This document shows, piece after piece, positions 17,245 to 24,831 of a stretch of DNA of 64,000 nt (the stretch's first letter is position 1; each line of letters starts with the position of its first letter). This DNA is from CAXRDE01 sp964229355 (GTDB taxonomy: Bacteria > Cyanobacteriota > Sericytochromatia > UBA7694), in NCBI GenBank assembly GCA_964229355.1, contig CAXRDE010000019.1, positions 372,001 through 436,000 of the forward strand, read 5' to 3'. The notes below the pieces were generated by a model. That model did no database searches and was not told where the DNA came from. It was given only the letters and a program-made list of their open reading frames with translations. The position numbers and the translations under genes are program-made.

Positions 17245-17954
17245 CAGAAATTCACCTGATTGACGACGACAAGGCGTTGCATCAATTGCTCAAAACCTAT
17301 TTTGCACCCAGCGAATGGGTTTTGAGTGCCAGTGCCACCCCTTCTGAAGGGCTGCGTTATTTGCAGTCTCATGGGGTGGATTTGGTGATTTTGGATGTCA
17401 TGTTGCCCGAGATGGACGGGTTTGCGGTGTGTAAGCAACTGCGTCAAACCCATCCTCAGCTCCCCATCTTAATGCTCACTGCTCGTGGGGACGATGTCAA
17501 CACCATTTTAGGGCTGGAAATAGGGGCCGACGACTATATGTCAAAGCCCTTTAATCCCCGTGAGCTAGAAGCGCGCATTAAAACCATTTTGCGGCGGGTA
17601 GAGCGCTATGTAGAAGCTCCCGTAAACCCTCAGGAAGTTTACGAGTCACCGGGCTGGAAGCTGGTGTTGAATGCCGATGCCCGTACGGTGAAGCTCGCGG
17701 GCCAGGACATTGAACTCACGGCCACCGAGTTTGATTTGCTCAAAATTTTAATGGCGAACCGGGGATTGGTTTTAAGCCGTGATGCACTGATGCAGAAATT
17801 GCGGGGATATGATTGGGACGTGACCGATCGCAGTGTCGATATGCATGTGAGTAAATTGCGCCAAAAATTAGGAGATCCTTCCCGTAAGCCCCAGATGTTA
17901 AAAACCGTTTGGGGTGTCGGTTACGTGTTTTCAGAGCCGAAAAAATCGCGATGA
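17241..17954 (+). CDS. OmpR/PhoB-family response regulator
   Basis: A 237-residue two-component regulator starting at TTG that overlaps the preceding stop (TTGA). The receiver domain has the acidic pocket IDDDK, the phospho-acceptor Asp in DLVILDVMLPEMDGF (about 53), a Thr/Ser switch in ILMLTARGD and Lys in YMSKPFNPRE. The winged-helix DNA-binding domain from about 140 includes IELTATEFDLLKILMANRG and DRSVDMHVSKLRQKLGDP. It binds DNA as a dimer, usually at direct repeats. It is translationally coupled to both the CpxP-like gene and the kinase. Confidence 0.95.
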   Translation: MTEIHLIDDDKALHQLLKTYFAPSEWVLSASATPSEGLRYLQSHGVDLVILDVMLPEMDGFAVCKQLRQTHPQLPILMLTARGDDVNTILGLEIGADDYMSKPFNPRELEARIKTILRRVERYVEAPVNPQEVYESPGWKLVLNADARTVKLAGQDIELTATEFDLLKILMANRGLVLSRDALMQKLRGYDWDVTDRSVDMHVSKLRQKLGDPSRKPQMLKTVWGVGYVFSEPKKSR

Positions 17955-19327
17955 AAGGCCTCTATCGCCAGGTTTATTTTTACACCCTGGGCATTCTCAT
18001 CGTGAGCCTGGTGATGGCCACCTTTACTACCGGTCTGTTGTTTAACCGGCGGGAGCAAGGCCTGTTTCGCCAAATGGTACGCAGCCAAATTCTGTTGATT
18101 AAGCATGAAGCTCACAAAGTGCAGCGCCGTAACCCTGCTCTTTTGCCTGAACGTCTGGCGGAGCTGTCAGAACAACTCAGTTGGAATATCGCGTATTGGT
18201 ACGACGGGAATTTAATCTACGCTTCTGTAAAAACGCCTCCGCGCTTTGATGCCCTTAAAAAACAGCGACAATTGCCCGAAGAGCTGCTTTTGTTAAGCTC
18301 CTGGACCGAGCGTCGTCCGCAGGTTGCCTTACAGGTGTCTCCGCGATCGCCACGGGCCATTTTGTGGCTGGAACCCCGCTGGGCGGCGGTAGGTAAAGGA
18401 CTCTTGCGGGGTCCTTTGATCGGGGCGCTATTGGTGTTGCTCTTTTTGGGACTCTTATTGATTCCTTTTACCCGCTTTCTTCTAAGGCCCTATCAGGACT
18501 TACAAGATTCTATTGAGCGCTTGAGTCATGGAAATTTTTTAGAGGCCATTCCCCCCGAAAAACACCGCTCTTTTAAACCTCTGATTTTGGCTTTTAACCA
18601 CATGCAGCAGCAAATTAAAGCCATGATGCAACAAAAAGAGCGTTTGGTGGCCGATGTTTCCCATGAGCTCCGCTCGCCCTTAACCCGTTTGCGTCTGGCC
18701 CTGGAAATTCTGGCTCCTCGATTGCCGGAAAGTGAATCTGAGGGCTTGATGAAGCAAGCCATTGGCGAAATTGAAGAGTTAGATCATATTATTCAAGATG
18801 TCCTGGAGGTGTCTCGCCTACAGCTCAAAGGGCTAAAAATTTCACCGGAGCCGCTGAACTTAACCCTCTTCTTGTTTGAGCTGCTTGAAGACTATGAACT
18901 GAGTTTTGAGGAACAGTATCTCAACCTTGAGGTGGATATTCCTGACGAAAGTGTCTGGTTGACCGCTGATTCTCGTCTCTTAAAGCGGCTGTTTAATAAT
19001 CTTTTAAGCAATGCCGTAAAATATGCGCCGGGACCCGGTGATTTATATCTGTGTTTAACAGAAACCGAGACTGAGGTGATGATTTTATTGCAGGATTCAG
19101 GGCCAGGTATTCCTGTGGAGCATCTCGCCAAAGTGTTTACGCCTTTTTATCGCATTGAAAACTCGCGTACCCGTGATAAAGGCGGTGTGGGCCTGGGCCT
19201 GGCCATTGCCTATGAAATTGTTAAAGCCCATGAGGGCAGTTTGCGCGTTGAAAATCGTCCGGCACCCGAAACCGGTTTACGCCTCTGGATTCGTTTTCCG
19301 CGCCAGATCGGACAGAAAGAAATTTAG
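17951..19327 (+). CDS. Sensor histidine kinase, CpxA-like architecture
   Basis: A 458-residue membrane kinase. TM1 is at about 9-30 (YTLGILIVSLVMATFTTGLL), a periplasmic sensor of about 125 residues follows, TM2 is at about 158-178 (LIGALLVLLFLGLLLIPF), then HAMP, a HisKA box with the phospho-His in VADVSHELRSPLTRLRLALE, an N box NNLLSNAVKYAPG, G1 DSGPGIP and G2 GVGLGLAIAYEIVKAHEG. ATG at 17951 overlaps the regulator's TGA (ATGA). With the upstream CpxP-like lipoprotein this forms a complete envelope-stress module. The operon ends at the terminator 19477-19514. Confidence 0.94.
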   Translation: MKGLYRQVYFYTLGILIVSLVMATFTTGLLFNRREQGLFRQMVRSQILLIKHEAHKVQRRNPALLPERLAELSEQLSWNIAYWYDGNLIYASVKTPPRFDALKKQRQLPEELLLLSSWTERRPQVALQVSPRSPRAILWLEPRWAAVGKGLLRGPLIGALLVLLFLGLLLIPFTRFLLRPYQDLQDSIERLSHGNFLEAIPPEKHRSFKPLILAFNHMQQQIKAMMQQKERLVADVSHELRSPLTRLRLALEILAPRLPESESEGLMKQAIGEIEELDHIIQDVLEVSRLQLKGLKISPEPLNLTLFLFELLEDYELSFEEQYLNLEVDIPDESVWLTADSRLLKRLFNNLLSNAVKYAPGPGDLYLCLTETETEVMILLQDSGPGIPVEHLAKVFTPFYRIENSRTRDKGGVGLGLAIAYEIVKAHEGSLRVENRPAPETGLRLWIRFPRQIGQKEI

Positions 19328-19476
19328 TTTTTACAGTTTTTTTATGGAAAAAAAGTCACAACGACGATAGTTTTGTTGTGTCAGTGGGTATAAAGAAAGT
19401 AAGCAAACAAACTTCTCCAAAGTTGCCTCTTGTTTGCCACGTTAACGCTTGTTAACGGATTATCAACGGGTGATAC

Positions 19477-19514
19477 GGGCAGAAGATAAAGGTCAAATCT
19501 TCTGCCCTTTTTTT
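19477..19514 (+). terminator. Rho-independent terminator of the envelope-stress operon
   Basis: An 11-bp perfect stem GGGCAGAAGAT/ATCTTCTGCCC with a 9-base loop and seven T residues. Between the kinase stop and this hairpin, 19441-19470 holds a short tandem series (GTTAACG, GTTAACG, ATCAACG) of unknown meaning. Confidence 0.85.
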
Positions 19515-19530
19515 CGTTCAAGATTTTGGG

Positions 19531-20226
19531 TTATTGGGTTTTGCTCACGCTATACAAACGCTGGACTTCTTCGGCCGAAAGCACCCGATTGTAAACCCTC
19601 ACTTCGTCAATATCGCCTTCAAAAAACTTACCTGAAAAAGGGCTTGCTCCCACATAAAAGTATTCATAGCCCCCACGGGGAGCCAGTTCAGTGTCTTTTT
19701 GAATAAGTTGACCGTCCACATAAAAGGTCACTTCATTGGCCATGTTGTCATAGCTTACGGTCAGATGTTGCCAGGTATTCTCTTTGACGGGTACCAGCGT
19801 TGTGTTGCCTGTATTTTCTGGGTGGGTGCTGCGAACCCAGGCGCTGAGGGTGACCTGGGGGAGAGCTTCACCATTGAAGTCGCGATCTATGCGAAAGAAG
19901 CTGTCGCCGCCATTGAAGTGCCAGGCCTGATCTGGGTTGCCCAGACGATCGGTGGTTTGGGTTACACCCGTTGCTTGCTCAGTATCTGTGGGCGGAGCTT
20001 CTGAAAAACTGAAATATTCAATCAAACCAGCCATCGGAATTTCGGGCTCTGGGCTGGCAGAGGGATTGCCTGATGGGGCTGTGCTGGAGGCTGTTGTGGG
20101 CGACGTTGTGGGATTGGTACTGGGTATGGGAGACGGTACACTGGTGTTGCCAGGTGAGTTGACATTGACCGTACATGCTGAAAAAGTAAGTGCGACCGTA
20201 GTAACCAAAAAAGTAGTTTTTAACAT
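19531..20226 (-). CDS. LamG-domain (concanavalin-like) lipoprotein
   Basis: A 231-residue lipoprotein: the signal ends TFSACTV, a Pro/Ser/Thr linker (about 24-62) spans the envelope, and a LamG/jelly-roll domain fills the rest. Signature pieces are AGLIEYFSFSEAP, AWHFNGGDSFFRI, VTLSAWVRS, NTWQHLTVSYDN, VTFYVDGQLI and the final GDIDEVRVYNRVLSAEEVQ, typical of bacterial LamG-like domains that bind glycans or act as surface decorations. The ATG is preceded by CGGAG. It converges on the kinase operon. Confidence 0.85.
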   Translation of the reverse strand: MLKTTFLVTTVALTFSACTVNVNSPGNTSVPSPIPSTNPTTSPTTASSTAPSGNPSASPEPEIPMAGLIEYFSFSEAPPTDTEQATGVTQTTDRLGNPDQAWHFNGGDSFFRIDRDFNGEALPQVTLSAWVRSTHPENTGNTTLVPVKENTWQHLTVSYDNMANEVTFYVDGQLIQKDTELAPRGGYEYFYVGASPFSGKFFEGDIDEVRVYNRVLSAEEVQRLYSVSKTQ

Positions 20227-20396
20227 GAGTAAACTCCGTTTTCATAAATGTGTAATGGGGTTGGAATACTTTGAGAATACCAAATAAAATGCCGTGAAAA
20301 TGCAGGAGGCCACACTGAAATTGTTAGAAGTCTCACATCCGACGCGAAAAAAACATAAGAGAAGTTTAATGTTTATATAACAATTATTAAAGTCTC

Positions 20397-20425
20397 TTGA
20401 ATGCCAGGATTTGAACCCTTATGAT
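20397..20425 (+). promoter_or_regulatory. Promoter for Gly-rich membrane protein
   Basis: TTGAAT at 20397-20402 and TATGAT at 20420-20425 with a 17-base spacer, 33 bases before the ATG. The rest of the 232-base divergent gap (20227-20396) is A/T-rich with nothing else recognised. Confidence 0.6.
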
Positions 20426-20458
20426 AAAAATATCTTAAAAAGCGTAGGATGATGAAAT

Positions 20459-21004
20459 ATGAACTTAAAAGTGAGTGCCCCTCAACAAATTCAAGCTCTG
20501 TTTAAAGCTCAGGGCGTGCGTGAACTCAGTGTTCCCCTTGAAGAAGCCGCCAAACACACTGAAAATAACAATATGGACGAAGTCTTTTTCTCTTTTGAAG
20601 GAAAGGATTACGTGGCCTTTGGAAATCAACTGAAGTTTGATCCCATGAATACCCTGGAAGCCGTTTCTTTAAGCCGACAGGGCGTGGATATTCTTTACAC
20701 CCAGGATGAGAGCAACACCATGGGTGAAGGCGCTCGCTCCGCGCTCAATTCCACACCGGGTAAAATTGCCAAATATGGTGCGACTGGCCTGGGTGCATTG
20801 GCTGGCGCAGGTCTGGCTCTATTTGCAGGGGGCATGGCCAGCCGTCCTCAATTCGTGGGTATGGGTGCTTTATTGACCACCACGGCCATTGGTGGAGGCA
20901 TTGGTGCTGCCGTGGGTTATGGCGCGACCGCCACTGTGGGAGCACTCAAAGGCGCCGTCACTTTTGCTGACACCTCAAGCATTGACGCCATTACAAAAAA
21001 ATAA
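20459..21004 (+). CDS. Glycine-zipper membrane protein of unknown function
   Basis: A 181-residue protein not recognised as a known family. Residues 1-80 are soluble (MNLKVSAPQQIQALFKAQG, VFFSFEGKDYVAFGNQL). Residues about 97-165 are Gly/Ala-rich with two likely membrane helices of the glycine-zipper kind (ATGLGALAGAGLALFAGGMA and ALLTTTAIGGGIGAAVGYGA). There is no signal peptide. It resembles in layout, not in sequence, the EF-hand/Gly-rich protein at 47160-47825. It is monocistronic, between a clear promoter and a terminator. Confidence 0.65.
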   Translation: MNLKVSAPQQIQALFKAQGVRELSVPLEEAAKHTENNNMDEVFFSFEGKDYVAFGNQLKFDPMNTLEAVSLSRQGVDILYTQDESNTMGEGARSALNSTPGKIAKYGATGLGALAGAGLALFAGGMASRPQFVGMGALLTTTAIGGGIGAAVGYGATATVGALKGAVTFADTSSIDAITKK

Positions 21005-21024
21005 TCCCTTATTAGTGTTCTTCA

Positions 21025-21058
21025 AAAGCAGTCTGTACCTTTGACAGGCTGCTTTCTT
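21025..21058 (+). terminator. Terminator after Gly-zipper gene
   Basis: A 12-bp stem (AAAGCAGTCTGT with ACAGGCTGCTTT, one G-U pair) with a 7-base loop and a T-rich tail, 21 bases after the stop. Confidence 0.7.
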
Positions 21059-21134
21059 ACATCTAACCCCCTGCAGAACCCCTTTGATATCCCGTACAAT
21101 AGAGACACGATTTTGATACGGAGAACTTTTTGAC

Positions 21135-22115
21135 ATGCGCATCTGGGACCTTTACAAACTGGCAATTGACATGGGCATTGCAACGGATCCGCGAGGCCAG
21201 GCTGCCGTGTTGCAATTGTTAGAAGACAAACAAAACAACTACTATGAGGCGCCCAGTGCCAGGCCCGGCAGTCAAGAAGATTTACTGGGCATGTTCGATA
21301 AAGAGTTACTCCATAATCCTTACCCTGACACCCGTGTTTTAGGCGGAACGCCAGAAACAGAAGTCAAACATTTATTTGCAGGCATTGATGTGGGCACCGC
21401 TGAGTTAATGCTCGTGGATCGCTTGAATCAAAAAGGTGCGGGCATTGATCTGGTGATGGCCCACCACCCCGAAGGCATTGCCCTGACCACGCTGGCCCAG
21501 GCCATGGGCTTACAGGCCGATATGTTTGCCTGTTGTGGTGTACCGATTAACGCTGCCGAACACATTTTGGCGGGTGAAGCTGAAAAAACCACTATTGATC
21601 TGGTGACCGGCAATTATAACCGGGCGGTAGATGCTGCGCGCTTGTTGGAATTGCCTTTTATGTGTGTACATACCCCCACCGATAACCTGGTGCAACACTA
21701 TTGGGAACAGCGCTTTGCTCAGGAGAAACCCGCCACCCTGGGTCAGATTATGGATATGTTGAACGGTGAGCCTGAGTATATTGAAGCCACTAAATTTGCG
21801 GCGGGCCCCCAACTGCTTGCGGGAAGCCCTGAGATGCGTCCGGGTAAAATCATGGTGGATATGACCGGGGGAACCGATGCTGGCCCCAAACTCTATAAGC
21901 GTCTGGGTGCGGCAGGCGTGGGTACTCTGGTGGCCATGCACATGTCCAACGGGACCCTGGAAGTGATGCGTGAAAACCATATCAACGTGATTTTAGCAGG
22001 GCATATGTCCAGTGATTCTCTGGGGCTGAATCTCTATTTAGATGCGGTAGAAGCCCAGGGTGTAAAAGTGACAGCAGGTGCTGGCTTAACGCGTTTTAGC
22101 CGTCGCGCATCATGA
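21135..22115 (+). CDS. NIF3 (DUF34)-family metal-binding protein
   Basis: A 326-residue protein of the NIF3/DUF34 family, a conserved dinuclear-metal fold whose biochemical role is debated. The family's metal-site pieces appear in order: LVMAHHPEG (His-His), FMCVHTPTDN (the usual VHTxxD) and VILAGHMSSDSLG (C-terminal His with acidic follow-up). The spacing fits a long subtype. A -10 TACAAT (21095-21100) lies upstream, and GGAGA precedes the ATG. Its stop overlaps the dnaX start (ATGA), so the two are co-translated. Confidence 0.78.
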   Translation: MRIWDLYKLAIDMGIATDPRGQAAVLQLLEDKQNNYYEAPSARPGSQEDLLGMFDKELLHNPYPDTRVLGGTPETEVKHLFAGIDVGTAELMLVDRLNQKGAGIDLVMAHHPEGIALTTLAQAMGLQADMFACCGVPINAAEHILAGEAEKTTIDLVTGNYNRAVDAARLLELPFMCVHTPTDNLVQHYWEQRFAQEKPATLGQIMDMLNGEPEYIEATKFAAGPQLLAGSPEMRPGKIMVDMTGGTDAGPKLYKRLGAAGVGTLVAMHMSNGTLEVMRENHINVILAGHMSSDSLGLNLYLDAVEAQGVKVTAGAGLTRFSRRAS

Positions 22116-24115
22116 AACATTTAGCGCTTTACCGCAAGTGGCGTCCTCAGCGCTTTGAGGATCTGGTGGGACAGACCCATGTCTCTCGCACTTTATTAAA
22201 CGCTATGCGCCTGGACCGTTTGGCCCACGCCTATTTATTCTGTGGGCCACGGGGCACAGGCAAAACCAGTTCCGCGCGTCTTTTGGCCAAAGCCCTGAAC
22301 TGTGAAAACCCTGTGGATTATGAACCCTGTAACCTCTGTCAAAACTGTGAGGAGATTACCGCAGGCCACTCGCTCGACGTGATTGAAATCGATGCGGCCT
22401 CTAACCGGGGTATTGATTCAGCTCGCGACTTGCGGGAACAGGTGCGCTTTTCTGCCAGTGCAGGAAAATACCGCGTCTTTATTATTGATGAGTTTCACAT
22501 GCTCACCAAAGAAGCCTTTAATGCGCTGCTCAAAACCCTTGAAGAACCCCCAGAAAAAGTGATTTTTGTGTTGGCTACCACTGAGCCACACGCCGTTTTA
22601 CCCACCATTGTGTCGCGTTGTCAGCGCTTTGACTTTCAGCGTATTGGTGTCAGCGATATGCGCCAATACCTGCGCAAAATTGCTACCGCAGAACACATTG
22701 GTATTTCTGATGCGGCCCTTGATGCTTTATCCCGTAAGGCCAATGGGGGATTGCGCGACGGCATGAGTTTGTTGGATCAGGTGCAGGCCATTGGGGAGCC
22801 CGGTGAACCCCTGCCCGATAAACTGGTGTACCTGACCCTGGGGCTGGTGGAAGAAAACGCGCTGATTGCCTTGTTGGAAGCGGCTTTCTCGGGGGATGCC
22901 GAAACGCTGATTCACAATACACGTCTGCTGTTAGAACAAGGTCACGATGCCCTGCAGGTGGTACAAGAACTGATTCAATTGCTGCGTCATTTAAGTTTGG
23001 CCCATCTGCCCGAAGAGACCCTGGTGCAATTGAGTGTGCCAGCCCATCTGATCGAAGGGTTAAAGACCTTGTCAAAGACCGTATCACGGGGTGATCAGGT
23101 GAACGCCCTGGAATTGCTTCTTCGTACCGGAGACCGTTTGCACCATTGTGCCCAGCCCGATATTTGGCTGGAAGCCGATCTGTTGTGTTTGTGTTTGCAG
23201 AGTGAGGCAGTCCTGTTAAAACGGGTAGAACACTTAGAAAAGCAATTGCAAGCGGGGGTTCGCCCGGCAGCGACGAGTGCCCCGTCCACTCAGCGGCCTG
23301 TGCAACAGCCTCCTGGCTCTGTCAGCCCAGCACCCGCCATGCGCTCACCTGAGCCAGCGAGGCCTATTGTGTCGGCACCACTACCCTCAGTGCCTGCCGA
23401 GGCGACTCCCCTTGAGGTGAGTCCGGCCCCACCCCACCAGCACGAGATTACCGAACAGGTAGTGCCGCTGAACACTCAGGATCCACGGGCTTTATGGGAT
23501 GCGTTTGTAGAGGCTGTAAAAAACCATCAAAAACCCGTGATTGGCTTTTTGATGAATGGTCATCTGGCCCATGTGGATACGCAAAACAAGACCTGGGTGC
23601 TGGCCTTTCAGGGACGTTTTCAGCGGGACCGTATTCAGCAAAAATTAAGCGATCGCAGTTTGCAGTCTCTGGTGTCTCAAATTATGGGCAGCCCCTTTGA
23701 GATTGAAGTCACCCTGGAGGGTGAAAAAAAAAACCGTGAACCCGCCCCGATAAAGCCCGCTGAACCCGTGGTCGTTCCTCAGGCCGCTCCTGCTCAGCAC
23801 ACTCCTGTCAAACTACCACCCGAAGCACCACACGCCCAGCCCCTTCCACAGGATGCGGTAGCGCCGGTCTGGAACGATGGGCAAGACTGGGATGATGATG
23901 ACGAAATAGACGTTCATTATTCACCCGCAGAATTACATGGTCATGGTGTACCTGAACTGTTGCCTCGCGCTGAGCAGCCTTCTCCAAAGCCAGAGCCGGT
24001 ACCGTCCGCTTTAAGCCCTGAAGTCGAAGCCAATGCTGTGGAAGCTTTACCCATTGAGAGCTTACAAGAGGTGGCGGATATTTTTAAAGGAAAAATTGTG
24101 ACCCGCAGGCACTAG
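22112..24115 (+). CDS. dnaX: DNA polymerase III tau (and probably gamma) subunit
   Basis: A 667-residue clamp-loader ATPase. Walker A is FCGPRGTGKTSSARLLAKAL (about 44), the zinc module is C-x8-C-x2-C-x2-C around PCNLCQNCEE, Walker B is YRVFIIDEFHMLTKEAFNALL and the SRC motif is TIVSRCQRFDF. Domain III ends near 370; a long Pro/Ala-rich linker and a tau-specific C-terminal region follow. An A10 run at 23724-23733 with an immediate -1 frame stop predicts a shorter gamma form of about 542 residues (see separate entry). The start overlaps the NIF3 stop; the last 4 bases overlap the convergent prepilin gene. Confidence 0.95.
   Translation: MKHLALYRKWRPQRFEDLVGQTHVSRTLLNAMRLDRLAHAYLFCGPRGTGKTSSARLLAKALNCENPVDYEPCNLCQNCEEITAGHSLDVIEIDAASNRGIDSARDLREQVRFSASAGKYRVFIIDEFHMLTKEAFNALLKTLEEPPEKVIFVLATTEPHAVLPTIVSRCQRFDFQRIGVSDMRQYLRKIATAEHIGISDAALDALSRKANGGLRDGMSLLDQVQAIGEPGEPLPDKLVYLTLGLVEENALIALLEAAFSGDAETLIHNTRLLLEQGHDALQVVQELIQLLRHLSLAHLPEETLVQLSVPAHLIEGLKTLSKTVSRGDQVNALELLLRTGDRLHHCAQPDIWLEADLLCLCLQSEAVLLKRVEHLEKQLQAGVRPAATSAPSTQRPVQQPPGSVSPAPAMRSPEPARPIVSAPLPSVPAEATPLEVSPAPPHQHEITEQVVPLNTQDPRALWDAFVEAVKNHQKPVIGFLMNGHLAHVDTQNKTWVLAFQGRFQRDRIQQKLSDRSLQSLVSQIMGSPFEIEVTLEGEKKNREPAPIKPAEPVVVPQAAPAQHTPVKLPPEAPHAQPLPQDAVAPVWNDGQDWDDDDEIDVHYSPAELHGHGVPELLPRAEQPSPKPEPVPSALSPEVEANAVEALPIESLQEVADIFKGKIVTRRH
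23724..23739 (+). other. dnaX programmed frameshift/slippage site candidate
   Basis: Ten A residues hold the ideal slippery heptamer A AAA AAA in the reading frame. A -1 shift reads Lys, Pro and then TGA at 23737-23739, giving a truncated product as in E. coli (ribosomal -1 frameshift) or Thermus (transcript slippage on A9). An added A gives the same stop. Confidence 0.7.
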
Positions 24116-24699
24116 CGGGCATTTTTTAGGCGGCGAGCCGCCTCCGTCAGGGGGCCGTTGGATACAATATGGCCGCGAATGGCTTTGCCTTCGCCGTCGC
24201 AGCCATAAATCAAGTAGCCGCTGGTAATGCTATTTGTATTGCCACCGTTAGCAGAAAGAAAGCGTGTGGTGGCATTCTGATTATTATCTAAGCCGATATA
24301 CATCACGAGTCCCGGTGTCGGTTTACCATCTTCACCCTCAAAATCCAGCAATGAATTGTCTGCAGAATTGGCTGAGCCTTCGTCATTGGTCCGCCAGGCG
24401 CCCTTTCCATCTGTGCCCGAGACTCCTGCCTGGTTGGTGTAGGGGTTGGTGAAGTTTTTATAATTGATAGTGCCAGTCATTTGAGGAATAGTGCCCGGAT
24501 ACAAGCCTCCCCAATCCACGGCATAGGTTTCGGCTACAATTTGCAGGACCTTTATATTGGCTTTGACACTGGCTTGTTTGGCGCGGTCCTGAGCGGCTGC
24601 AAAATTGGGGAGTGCAATGGCAACCAGGATCCCGACAATCACGATGACAACCATCAATTCAATGAGGGTCAATCCTTTTTGATGCTGAAGGCCTTTCAT
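24112..24699 (-). CDS. Type IV prepilin / pseudopilin-like protein
   Basis: A 195-residue prepilin. The class III signal is visible: a short basic leader MKGLQHQKG, cleavage before LTLIELMVVIVIVGILVAIA with Glu at +5, then the long N-terminal alpha-helix. The C-terminal globular part has Gly/Asn-rich loops (TNPYTNQAGVSGTDGKG) and no clear disulphide pair. It may be a major or minor pilin or a type II secretion pseudopilin; no pilus assembly genes are nearby, so it is an orphan here. An AGGAAG site lies 10 bases before the ATG. Its stop and the dnaX stop share a CTAG palindrome. Confidence 0.85.
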   Translation of the reverse strand: MKGLQHQKGLTLIELMVVIVIVGILVAIALPNFAAAQDRAKQASVKANIKVLQIVAETYAVDWGGLYPGTIPQMTGTINYKNFTNPYTNQAGVSGTDGKGAWRTNDEGSANSADNSLLDFEGEDGKPTPGLVMYIGLDNNQNATTRFLSANGGNTNSITSGYLIYGCDGEGKAIRGHIVSNGPLTEAARRLKNAR

Positions 24700-24831
24700 T
24701 GGTTAACACTTCCTGTTGGTGGGCTGCTTAAATATTCCCAGCCATCAGAGCGATTAAACGCATATTATTAAAAAATATTAAGTTATGTATACTATAATCA
24801 CGCAAAATGGATAGATGTGAAGGTTCAATCA

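Noticed and set aside
19441..19470. GTTAACG tandem series as a regulator site
   Set aside because: It lies between two gene ends, with no promoter to control.
23290..23475. Antisense frame in the Pro/Ala-rich dnaX linker
   Set aside because: Low-complexity shadow of the dnaX linker codons, without a ribosome site.
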